Assembly: GCA_022782305.1 (NCBI GenBank)
Contig: JALFPC010000054.1
Location: 1-64,000 of the forward strand
Source of the DNA: Prevotella sp.
Lineage (GTDB): Bacteria; Bacteroidota; Bacteroidia; Bacteroidales; Bacteroidaceae
Length of the DNA: 64,000 nucleotides
Direction of reading: 5' to 3'
This document shows positions 49,449 through 58,061 of the stretch, one piece after another; positions within the stretch are counted from its first letter, which is position 1, and every line of letters starts with the position of its first letter. The notes below the pieces were generated by a model that was given only the letters and a program-made list of their open reading frames with translations, made no database searches and had not been told where the DNA came from. The translations under genes and the position numbers were made by a program.

Positions 49449-50651
49449 TTATTTACCGAGTGTGGCTTTATTTTTGGCCACCAGCGATTTGATGGTCTCC
49501 ACAGACTTGGCAGTATAGAATCCGTCTTCTGGGGTGTGCATACAGTAGTCAACGAGTTTGCCCACCGTTGACTCAGCCACATGCATACGGGTGTCAGAAG
49601 AAGCGTAATAGATGAGCACACGATCATCATCGTCATGCACGCCCTCGGGAGCATCGCCATCGGCAATCCATCCGTTGGCAAAAGCCACGTTCATCACATC
49701 ACCTATATACTCCTCTCCTTCAGGCACAAGGAAATAGCCGCCAGGCTGGGCGATGACACGAGTAGGATCATCCAAGGCTGTCATATACATATACAGCACA
49801 TAGCGCAAACCAGAAGCGCAGCCACGTACGCCATGGGCCAAATGGAGCCATCCGTGGGTTGTCTTGATAGGATGAGGACCTTCTCCGTTTTTCACTTCCA
49901 TGATGGTATGATAATGGCGGGCATTGATGATGGTCTCTTCTTTCACTTCGGCATGCTCGATGTCGTCAACGAGAGCCCAGCCGATGCCACCGCCAGAACC
50001 AGTATCTATGAATCCGTCTTGCGGACGGGTATAGAAGGCATACTTGCCATCCACAAACTCAGGATGGAGCACCACATTGCGTTGCTGCGAACGGGTCTTG
50101 AGGTCTGGCAGGCGATACCATGTCTTGAGGTCCTTTGTGCGTGCTATGCCTGCTGTGGCAGTGGCTGCCGAGAGGTCTCCGGGCTGAGAGTCGTCATGAC
50201 GCTCTGCACAAAACACACCATATATCCATCCGTCTTGGTGTTGGGTGAGGCGCATGTCATAGATATTGGTGGCTGGTATCACATCCTCGGGCATGGTGAT
50301 GGGCTCATCCCAGAAGCGGAAATTGTCGATACCATTGGGCGACTCAGCCACTGCAAAAAAGGACTTACGGTCGGCTCCTTCTACGCGTACCACCAGCAGA
50401 TAGCGACCATCCAACTTGATGGCACCAGAATTGAGGGCTGCGTTCATCATAATACGCTGCATGAAATATGGATTGTCGTGCTCATCGAAATCATAGCGCC
50501 ACTCTAAGGGTGTGTGCTCAGCTGTCAGAATTGGATATTCATATTTGTCATAAATGCCATTGCCCCACTCTTTTCGGATATTCTTACGGCTGAGCAACTT
50601 CTCATGGTGCTCACGTACGGCTTTCACTTTCTGTTCAAATGTAGTTGTCAT
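49449..50651 (-). CDS. GH130 4-O-beta-D-mannosyl-D-glucose phosphorylase
   Basis: NAALNSGAIKLDGRYLLVVRVEGADRKSFFAVAESPNGIDNFRFWDEP; HTIMEVKNGEGPHPIKTTHGWLHLAHGVR. Confidence 0.92.
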   Translation of the reverse strand: MTTTFEQKVKAVREHHEKLLSRKNIRKEWGNGIYDKYEYPILTAEHTPLEWRYDFDEHDNPYFMQRIMMNAALNSGAIKLDGRYLLVVRVEGADRKSFFAVAESPNGIDNFRFWDEPITMPEDVIPATNIYDMRLTQHQDGWIYGVFCAERHDDSQPGDLSAATATAGIARTKDLKTWYRLPDLKTRSQQRNVVLHPEFVDGKYAFYTRPQDGFIDTGSGGGIGWALVDDIEHAEVKEETIINARHYHTIMEVKNGEGPHPIKTTHGWLHLAHGVRGCASGLRYVLYMYMTALDDPTRVIAQPGGYFLVPEGEEYIGDVMNVAFANGWIADGDAPEGVHDDDDRVLIYYASSDTRMHVAESTVGKLVDYCMHTPEDGFYTAKSVETIKSLVAKNKATLGK

Positions 50652-50715
50652 AGTATGATAATATGCTTTTAAAAAAATATAATAAGTTGATCATCGATAT
50701 TTGTGACAGATTCTC

Positions 50716-51888
50716 CTACTTAATCTTCTGGATGTCCTTGACAAACAGGTGGTGCTTGTCTTTGGCCCACAGAGCAAAGTCGTCGGCAGTGGCAGCATCC
50801 TTGGATGCACCAAAATGCTCTTTGGAATAATTACGCCAAGGCAGATACCATAGCAATGGATAGCGGTCCATGAAGGGTTTCACCACCCTCTGCCACCATG
50901 TAGCGTCGGGAGAGTTCTTATAGCCACATTCTGTCATGGCTATCAGTTTATTGTTTTTGGCGGCAATGGCAGTAATGAGTTGCAGGTCGGCATCAAGTTG
51001 TGCCTTGAAGTCGGCCTCGGTGCCCCATTGATAGGCATCCTCGCCTATGATGTCTACACGCTCATTGCCGGGATAGCGCACCATCCATGCCTCTTCGGTC
51101 CAATTACCCTGCAAGTTAGGCGAATATGACCATACAATGCTTTCGCCCAATGTGGCATTGATATAATCCTGTGTCATATTCCAAATGGCGTGGTATTCGG
51201 CATCGGTGCAATTGGCCTGCCCCCACCAAAACCAGTTACCATTGTTTTCATGATAAGGACGGAATACTATTGGTATGGCATTGCCATGGTTGTCTTTGAG
51301 CGACGAGAGAAATGTTCTGACGCGCTCCAGCCATGTCATATACAAATCATAACGGTTGCCACCTTTGAGCACCGACTTTACGGTATGCTGCGGGTTGGGC
51401 ACAGCCTTGGCAGTCTGGCACTGTCGCAACTGACACAGTGCTTTCACCGCATCCTTATATGCCGCAATATCGCTCTCTATCCATGCTGTAGTGCCCAGCA
51501 GAGGGTTGCGCGGATGCCAAGAGATGGTAATGATGCCGCCCCGTTCATGATGGGCTATGATCTCCTGGCGAATACGGCTGAAAGGCACAGAATCGAGATT
51601 CTTTAAATCACCCACTTCTATGCCACCAAGGTCGAAACCCATCACGGCAGGATAGTCACCCACCAACTCGTAGGTATCGGAGCGCCCCTCATCCCAATTC
51701 CATGTAATGCCATAGAAAGGATCATCTTGATGACCATACATATAGCCCCGCTTCTGTATCTTAACCAGACGGTCGAGGAGTTGCTGGCGTGGCGTTTTGG
51801 CGTTGGCCTTCACCTTGGCGGCATTGGCCACTGCCAGCGGCATGATGGCAGCCGCCACGAGGATAACGAGTGATATTATTCTTTTCAT
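50716..51888 (-). CDS. GH26 beta-mannanase (secreted)
   Basis: Signal peptide MKRIISLVILVAAAIMPLAVANA; acid/base FRPYHENNGNWFWWG; nucleophile LIAMTECGY. The ORF-track N-terminal extension to 52059 overlaps the upstream CDS and is rejected. Confidence 0.92.
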   Translation of the reverse strand: MKRIISLVILVAAAIMPLAVANAAKVKANAKTPRQQLLDRLVKIQKRGYMYGHQDDPFYGITWNWDEGRSDTYELVGDYPAVMGFDLGGIEVGDLKNLDSVPFSRIRQEIIAHHERGGIITISWHPRNPLLGTTAWIESDIAAYKDAVKALCQLRQCQTAKAVPNPQHTVKSVLKGGNRYDLYMTWLERVRTFLSSLKDNHGNAIPIVFRPYHENNGNWFWWGQANCTDAEYHAIWNMTQDYINATLGESIVWSYSPNLQGNWTEEAWMVRYPGNERVDIIGEDAYQWGTEADFKAQLDADLQLITAIAAKNNKLIAMTECGYKNSPDATWWQRVVKPFMDRYPLLWYLPWRNYSKEHFGASKDAATADDFALWAKDKHHLFVKDIQKIK

Positions 51889-51898
51889 ATCTTTAGTT

Positions 51899-52969
51899 TT
51901 AGTCTTTCTTTTTGAGATATAGTCCATTGAGATTATGTGCAAATATGGTGCGCTTGTCATTATACAAGTGCATGAAATCTGCAATGTCGCTGCTTCCAGG
52001 ATATGGGCATGCAGCCATGATATCTCCACCCATGCCACTGTTTTCTCTAAAGAGAGCATAGGTCAGGCCGTTGCCAGCAATGAGGGGTAGCACCCTCTGG
52101 CTCCAATATGCAGAGTCTTTTCTGCAATAGTCGCCCATGGTAATGCCAGCACCGCATTTCTTGCTCTTGGCCACAGCAACCAAGGCTTTCACCTGTGCCG
52201 ACAACATCTGCCAACGGGCATCAGTATTCTCAGACTCATTAATATCGCCTACTGACAGGTCTACGGCTCCCAGTTCACAATCGGGCATATATGCTTTGAA
52301 TGTTTCTTTTTCATTAGTTGTCTGCTCAGCCGAATAGCCAGCCACAATGTTGCTGGTGCCCAGTTCGCGCAGTTTGTCTGCTATGATCTTATATACATTC
52401 TTATAATCATCTGCGGGCAACGACATGTACCATTCGTCGTGCACACGGGGCATAATATATAGCAATACTGGTGCTCTCTTGCCATAGCCATCCTGAAGGC
52501 TCGCAAGATAGTTTGACATGGAGGTGATATTATCTGTCAACTCCTCATCATCCAGATATTCAGGCACCATCCAGCGAATGATGACCAGGCTGCCTCGTTG
52601 CACAGTGGATAGAATATCACTGCGGATGGCAGAGAGAGACATGCCCGAAACATCTGTTCCGCTCGCGACATCTGAAATCTCATATCCCGTAACAGCCACA
52701 TTATCTCCACACACGCTCTTGATATCGCTGCGCAGACTGTCGCCCTGCCATCCAGCACCACACAAGGTGCTGCTCATCTGGCCAAACAATACTCCGCGCT
52801 CAGATATTAGGGGCAGGTTGTCGCGCATGTTCTCTGTGCGGACGGTCAGTCCACTCTGACCTATCTCGTCATAACTTTTCTTTTTGTCGCCGCCGCAAGA
52901 TGCCATCATGATCACTACAGCCAGCATACATGCTGAAAGTCTCATACCGCGCAAAATCATTGACATCAT
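51899..52969 (-). CDS. GH26-like lipoprotein, predicted catalytically inactive
   Basis: Lipobox MMASC|GGDKKK. Aligns by eye along its length to the neighbouring GH26 (LFGQMSST..., SRVLPLI... etc.), but the nucleophile motif TECGY is TMGDY and RPYHENNGNWFWW is MPRVHDE-WYMSL. Confidence 0.75.
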   Translation of the reverse strand: MMSMILRGMRLSACMLAVVIMMASCGGDKKKSYDEIGQSGLTVRTENMRDNLPLISERGVLFGQMSSTLCGAGWQGDSLRSDIKSVCGDNVAVTGYEISDVASGTDVSGMSLSAIRSDILSTVQRGSLVIIRWMVPEYLDDEELTDNITSMSNYLASLQDGYGKRAPVLLYIMPRVHDEWYMSLPADDYKNVYKIIADKLRELGTSNIVAGYSAEQTTNEKETFKAYMPDCELGAVDLSVGDINESENTDARWQMLSAQVKALVAVAKSKKCGAGITMGDYCRKDSAYWSQRVLPLIAGNGLTYALFRENSGMGGDIMAACPYPGSSDIADFMHLYNDKRTIFAHNLNGLYLKKKD

Positions 52970-53001
52970 AACAAATTATTATGTTCGCAGTTTAAATCTA
53001 T

Positions 53002-55347
53002 TTATTCAGCATAGGCAGACTTCATGGCATCCACCACAGTGGGCAGTGTCCACTGGGGCACGCTACGGTCTTTGCCATCGAAGATGCTCACCCAATAGAA
53101 GGTGGCAATATTCAATGCTTTGGCCTTGCTCACTATATCGGCGGCCTGCTTGGCTGCTGCCTGCTTGAGGGCATCAGAGGAAGAAGAACCGACATTGACA
53201 TTATTGCCATGAGTACCATACTCGCCAATGATGCAAGGAATACCCTTAGAAACAAACGAGGTGTTAAGTCGGCTGAACATACCTTCCAACTCTTTGCTGC
53301 ATGCCGAAGTCCAATCGCCGTATGTATTTACCCAGTCATATGGGTCATAAGTGTGAACCTCCACAGCCAGATGGCCGTCCACCACATCTGTAGGCATGCG
53401 CAGATGGTCAAGCACCTGCTGGAGGTGCGCAGCTGAATACGTGTTGATGATAAGGTTGCGAGTAGTATTGTTACCTCCCGTTGCTCTCACAGCATCCACG
53501 AAATCCTGTGCATAGTCATTGAGTGCTGTATATGAAGAGGTGGCAGAAGGTAGTGTCCAATGGTTACCAGCATCGAGCATCTCGTTATATCCTTCGAAGA
53601 GCAGACGATGGCTGTATGAATTGAATCTGTTGGCAATCTGACGCCACAGATTTTTGAAGCGGGCACTGTTTCGTGTGTGGTTGTTGGTATCAGCCTTTAT
53701 CCATTCCCATTGCTCCGTCCCACTACCTGTATCATGATGCACGTTGAGTATGCAATACATGCCAGACGAAATGACATAGTCTACTACCTCCTGCACACGC
53801 TGCATCCATGCCTCGTCCACATTGCCGTCGGCATCAATATGTTGAACCCATGTCACTGGCACACGCACAGCATTGAAACCGCCTGCTTTAAGGAAATTGA
53901 TCTGCTCCTGAGTGGCCACTGGCTGACCCCAACAGGTCTCATAGCGCGACACGTCGGTGAGATTATTCGGAATATAATCGCCATGGGCATCAAGGGTGTT
54001 GCCGAGATTGAAGCCCAGACCCATGTTCTTGACCGCAGCCACTGCACTCTCCTCAAGATATGTGACATTGAGGTTTACGTCATCGCGAGAGATAACGAAA
54101 TCCTGCGACATGGCATCCTTCCACCATGCTTCTGATGGCATATTATTGCCATACCATGGACAGAACCATGCCCATTTGGCTCCTGCATTCCAAATCTCTG
54201 AGATATTGGAGAAAGGGGAATCGCCGCTGTTGCCGCATTCTGCCAATGCAACAAGTTTGCCTGGATAACGAGCAGTGATCTCATCAAACTCCTGCTTGTT
54301 CTGCTCTGCATTGCTACCATAGAGGTCGCGACCGATTATGTCTACATACTGGTCGCCGGGATACCATGCTGAGTCATCATTATACTGTGTTGCATCGCCA
54401 TTATAGTTCTGTGTTGTCCATACCCATATAAGGTTATGCACGCCACGTTGCTGGAAATAATCAAACATGGCCTGCCACAAAGCCCGATAGGTGGTAGCAC
54501 CGCCTTCGCCCCACCAGAACCAACTCTTACCCCAAGAGGCGCCCGACTTGAGTTCAGCATTGCCAGCAGCCTCGTGGAAGGGACGCCATACGGCACTCAC
54601 ACCCTTCTTCTGCAATTGCAGTAGCACATCGGTCACACGCTCCATCTGGCCATAAAACCACTTGTTCTCCCATGTGTCGGCCACTAATGCATTGGCAGCC
54701 TTAAAGGTAGTCTGCTCAGGCGAGCAGGTAACTCCCGAACCATCTGTGCCTGGGGTTACAGACTCTGATGTGGGCACATTGAAATGCCACATGAGTTGCA
54801 CCAGTCCACCATTGGCGGTCCAGTTGGTCACAGGTGTCAGGTCGTTATAATTAATCCATCCATTGCCATCGGGCACATAGATATGTATGAAATCATAACA
54901 GTTGAAGGCTGGATACTTGCCAGTGGCTTTGAATATCTTCTCAGCCTCTGTAGTGTTCCAGTTGACATTGGCCATCACAGACGAGATGATCTTGGTGCCA
55001 TAGCAAGTCTTCAGATATTTATACAGGCGCTTGGCTCCATCGGTGGCAGAAGCATCGGCAAGGGTGATGTCTGTCACATCGCTCTCCTTATAAACAGAAA
55101 ACGACACATTGCTGATGTCATCAATAGCGAAGGTCTGCCATGCGCCGAAAGCCTCAAGCCCCTTGAGATATACCTCCATCTTATCGGTATCAAAAGAGAG
55201 GCTGCTCATAGCATTGCTGTTGCCAGTCAACTGATATTCGGTCTGGGTGCCATTTTTGGCGGTTATCACAATCTTATCTCCCTCGCGCTGGGCAAAGCCG
55301 AGAGCTGAAACCACCAGTGCAAATATAATAAACAGTATCTTTTTCAT
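53002..55347 (-). CDS. Bifunctional GH26 mannanase - GH5 endoglucanase/mannanase
   Basis: GH26: AVWRPFHEAAGN, LVALAECGNSGDSP. GH5: MGLGFNLGNTLDAHG, NAVRVPVTW, LLFEGYNEMLDAG, IIGEYGTHG. Confidence 0.93.
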   Translation of the reverse strand: MKKILFIIFALVVSALGFAQREGDKIVITAKNGTQTEYQLTGNSNAMSSLSFDTDKMEVYLKGLEAFGAWQTFAIDDISNVSFSVYKESDVTDITLADASATDGAKRLYKYLKTCYGTKIISSVMANVNWNTTEAEKIFKATGKYPAFNCYDFIHIYVPDGNGWINYNDLTPVTNWTANGGLVQLMWHFNVPTSESVTPGTDGSGVTCSPEQTTFKAANALVADTWENKWFYGQMERVTDVLLQLQKKGVSAVWRPFHEAAGNAELKSGASWGKSWFWWGEGGATTYRALWQAMFDYFQQRGVHNLIWVWTTQNYNGDATQYNDDSAWYPGDQYVDIIGRDLYGSNAEQNKQEFDEITARYPGKLVALAECGNSGDSPFSNISEIWNAGAKWAWFCPWYGNNMPSEAWWKDAMSQDFVISRDDVNLNVTYLEESAVAAVKNMGLGFNLGNTLDAHGDYIPNNLTDVSRYETCWGQPVATQEQINFLKAGGFNAVRVPVTWVQHIDADGNVDEAWMQRVQEVVDYVISSGMYCILNVHHDTGSGTEQWEWIKADTNNHTRNSARFKNLWRQIANRFNSYSHRLLFEGYNEMLDAGNHWTLPSATSSYTALNDYAQDFVDAVRATGGNNTTRNLIINTYSAAHLQQVLDHLRMPTDVVDGHLAVEVHTYDPYDWVNTYGDWTSACSKELEGMFSRLNTSFVSKGIPCIIGEYGTHGNNVNVGSSSSDALKQAAAKQAADIVSKAKALNIATFYWVSIFDGKDRSVPQWTLPTVVDAMKSAYAE

Positions 55348-55392
55348 ATCCTTGATTCTTTGATTAGAGTGATTGGTAACACCAGTAATTGA

Positions 55393-55845
55393 TTATCTGA
55401 CTATCTTGACAGACAAAGCACCAACCCTCACAATGCTCAAACCATTGGGCAGTGATGACAGGGATATAATGGTACGATTGGCGTCATGGGTATATTGTAT
55501 GCCGATCTCTTTGCCGTCGGCAGTATAAGCTTCTACTTTTACTTGGGCAGACACTATTATGGCATCGCCCTCCTTAGTGATGTCGTAGCCAGCAGCCAAG
55601 CCATCTATTCCCGAAGAAACTTCGGCAAAGGTGAATGTCTTCACCTCATTGAGAGTATATTGCATGGTAGTGGCAGCAGCCTCTACTATGAGTTTGTCGT
55701 CAGCCACGCTAACCTTTGGTTTGTCGCTGAGCAGGAATGTTTGTGTGGTGCCATTGTCAAAGGTGACAACAAGGCTCTTGCCGCCTGCCCATGAGGCTAG
55801 GCTTATAAAGGTTGCAACGAAAAATAATATGGTCTTCTTAATCAT
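55393..55845 (-). CDS. Small secreted PUL protein with T9SS-CTD-like tail
   Basis: Signal peptide MIKKTILFFVATFISLASWA; beta-rich KSLVVTFDNGTTQTFLLSDKPKVSVADDKLIVE...; C-terminus IISLSSLPNGLSIVRVGALSVKIVR. Start set at MIKKTIL; the ORF-track start is 55884. Confidence 0.7.
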   Translation of the reverse strand: MIKKTILFFVATFISLASWAGGKSLVVTFDNGTTQTFLLSDKPKVSVADDKLIVEAAATTMQYTLNEVKTFTFAEVSSGIDGLAAGYDITKEGDAIIVSAQVKVEAYTADGKEIGIQYTHDANRTIISLSSLPNGLSIVRVGALSVKIVR

Positions 55846-55888
55846 AACAATATGTTGTTGACGTATTGGGTTGCTGTTTATCAAAATT

Positions 55889-55925
55889 CAGGCTCCCTGC
55901 CTGTCTTATGCAAACAGGGAGCCTG
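55889..55925 (-). terminator. Intercistronic hairpin inside the PUL
   Basis: Perfect 11-bp inverted repeat CAGGCTCCCTG / CAGGGAGCCTG, followed on the minus strand by AATTTTGAT. Confidence 0.7.
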
Positions 55926-55986
55926 TTATCATGGTTTCCCTAAATGTTTAGGGTGTTTCTGTTTAATTCCTCTGCCATGAGTGTAA

Positions 55987-58008
55987 TCAAGGCAGGATAG
56001 TCATCTTGGTAACACCCTTCATGTCACCCTGAAGGATGAGAGCGGTATCGCTCCAACCGTCGCTCTGTCCCTCAACAGCGTCTATGAACGCCTGGTCGAT
56101 AACATACTCCAGAACCTCAGCAGTTCCTTCCCAGTCTGCAATAGTAGTGATGCCAACCCAGTTGCAATTGTTAACCTGTATCTGACCTGTTACTCCTGCA
56201 GGCTTGTAAACGATAATCTTTGACTTGCCTGCGGTGAGGCCGATGGCAGCAAGGTCTGCCTTGAAGATACGGATCTTACCCTTTGAATCGCTCCAATCGA
56301 AGTTGAATGGATAGGTGATAAATCCTGACTGGTCTTCATACTTGGCAAAGGTAGCAAAGTCAACTTCTGCCACATCAACAACAGTCTTGCCTGCCACGAT
56401 GCGCTTACCTTCAGGTGTTATGAACACAACTTCAACCTCACCTGTAGCCATTTCCGGAACAGTGAAGATGATTTCATCATTGGTCTTGGAAACAATCTTT
56501 GTTACTTTTACATCACCAAGATATACAGACTCAGCATTGTAGAAATTCTTGCCCTTAAGTGTAGCTTTCTCGCCAATAACAATCTTTGCAGGCATCTCTG
56601 AAACGGCAGGATCGGTGGCAGGAGTAATGGTCAACATGCCTGATACCTCAATGGTTGTACCGTTCTTGAGGTTGAGTTTCAAACCTGTTCCTGCACAAGC
56701 TGTTGGCACGGTCAATGCGATGGCAGCAGCGCTATGGGCCACGAATGACTCTGCAGCCACGGTCTGCTCTGGGTCACCAGGCAGTGTTACGCTTGCCACG
56801 AGGTCAAGGTCTGTACCCTTGATAATCACGTTGTTGCCAGCCATGAGTTCAGATGGTGTGCACTCTGTAACAGTTGGTTTCACGAGGGTATAAGCCACGG
56901 TAACAGTCTTGCCATTTGCCAATGTGAGGGTGATGTCACCTTCCTGTGCGGCCTCTGGAACAACAGCCACAACCTTGTCGGCAGCCACGGTCTTGAGTTC
57001 GCCATCGGCATTTGGGAATGCAATAGCGGTCACGAGGTCGAGGTCCTTACCGTTGATGGTCACATCAGCACCGTTCTTAACAGGAGCGGGTGCTGCTGAG
57101 AGATTGGTAGGAACAACGGTTTCAATTGAACCGGCAGGAATGCTTACTCCTGAATAAGTAACTAGAGTCACCTCACCATCGGTAGCAGTTTCAGGCAGAG
57201 CGAAGGTCAGGGTATTGCCATCGGTAGCCACTGTGAGAGCATCTGCCTCAACAGAAGCACCATTGAGGTTCACCTTCTCTATCTGCTCAAGAGAGGTGCC
57301 GCTTACGGTCAGGGTAGCACCAGCCTTTAGAGAAGTAGGAGCTACACTGGTAGCTGTAGGCAATGCGATAGTGATAGCATCATCGGCATATAGCAAGTTC
57401 TCACCATCAGGATTGGCATCGCTGAGCATTGGGCGACCTGTCTTGGCCTCCTTTGGTATGGCCACGGTGATGGTGTAGCGGTCGTGAGACTTGAAGTCTT
57501 TCTCATCTACACGAACATCATCTGCAAACACTACCTGATGCATGAGGTTGAGATAGTCACCAGTGAAAGTAACGATATCGCCAACCTTACCACTGAGGTT
57601 ACCCTCCTGACCGATATATACTTTGCCAAGCACGATATTCTCTTCGTATGTTACAGGAGTAATGGTCTTTATCTCACCACCCTTGGCAGTAATCAGGGTA
57701 ACAATACCCGGTTCGCACTTCTCCTTTGGCACCTCAATCCAAATCTCGCTCACATTGCCAGACTTCTTGACATCAATGGCAGTGATAGGATCGGCACCAG
57801 GCAGACGCACTTCTGTTATCTGGTCGAGATTGCTGCCGAGGAACTTCAAGGTACCACCGCGCAATACAGGACATGGACCGAATGAGTTGAGTTTAATCTC
57901 ATTTCCATACTGGTCGGTGACGAGGTCGTCCTCATCGCAGGATGTCAGAGACAATCCTGCGAAAAGAACCACGAACAATGACCAGAATATTGACTGATAT
58001 TTTTTCAT
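55987..58008 (-). CDS. Multi-IPT/TIG surface lipoprotein (putative surface glycan-binding protein)
   Basis: Lipobox LSLTSC|DEDD; about six TIG-like repeats (GGTLKFLGSNLDQITEVRLPG, GATLTVSGTSLEQIEKVNLNG, GADVTINGKDLDLVTAIAFPN, GNNVIIKGTDLDLVASVTLPG ...); distinct C-terminal domain. Confidence 0.85.
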   Translation of the reverse strand: MKKYQSIFWSLFVVLFAGLSLTSCDEDDLVTDQYGNEIKLNSFGPCPVLRGGTLKFLGSNLDQITEVRLPGADPITAIDVKKSGNVSEIWIEVPKEKCEPGIVTLITAKGGEIKTITPVTYEENIVLGKVYIGQEGNLSGKVGDIVTFTGDYLNLMHQVVFADDVRVDEKDFKSHDRYTITVAIPKEAKTGRPMLSDANPDGENLLYADDAITIALPTATSVAPTSLKAGATLTVSGTSLEQIEKVNLNGASVEADALTVATDGNTLTFALPETATDGEVTLVTYSGVSIPAGSIETVVPTNLSAAPAPVKNGADVTINGKDLDLVTAIAFPNADGELKTVAADKVVAVVPEAAQEGDITLTLANGKTVTVAYTLVKPTVTECTPSELMAGNNVIIKGTDLDLVASVTLPGDPEQTVAAESFVAHSAAAIALTVPTACAGTGLKLNLKNGTTIEVSGMLTITPATDPAVSEMPAKIVIGEKATLKGKNFYNAESVYLGDVKVTKIVSKTNDEIIFTVPEMATGEVEVVFITPEGKRIVAGKTVVDVAEVDFATFAKYEDQSGFITYPFNFDWSDSKGKIRIFKADLAAIGLTAGKSKIIVYKPAGVTGQIQVNNCNWVGITTIADWEGTAEVLEYVIDQAFIDAVEGQSDGWSDTALILQGDMKGVTKMTILP

Positions 58009-58061
58009 ATCTGTAATGTCTTTATTATTGGTTATTATTGTTTTGACATCCCTTAGCCGTA

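Noticed and set aside
49581-50507. 308-aa plus-strand ORF
   Set aside because: Antisense shadow of the GH130 gene.
51889-52059. N-terminal extension of the GH26 ORF (50716-52059)
   Set aside because: Overlaps the upstream lipoprotein gene; a clear signal peptide starts at 51888 (MKRIISLVILVAAAIM).
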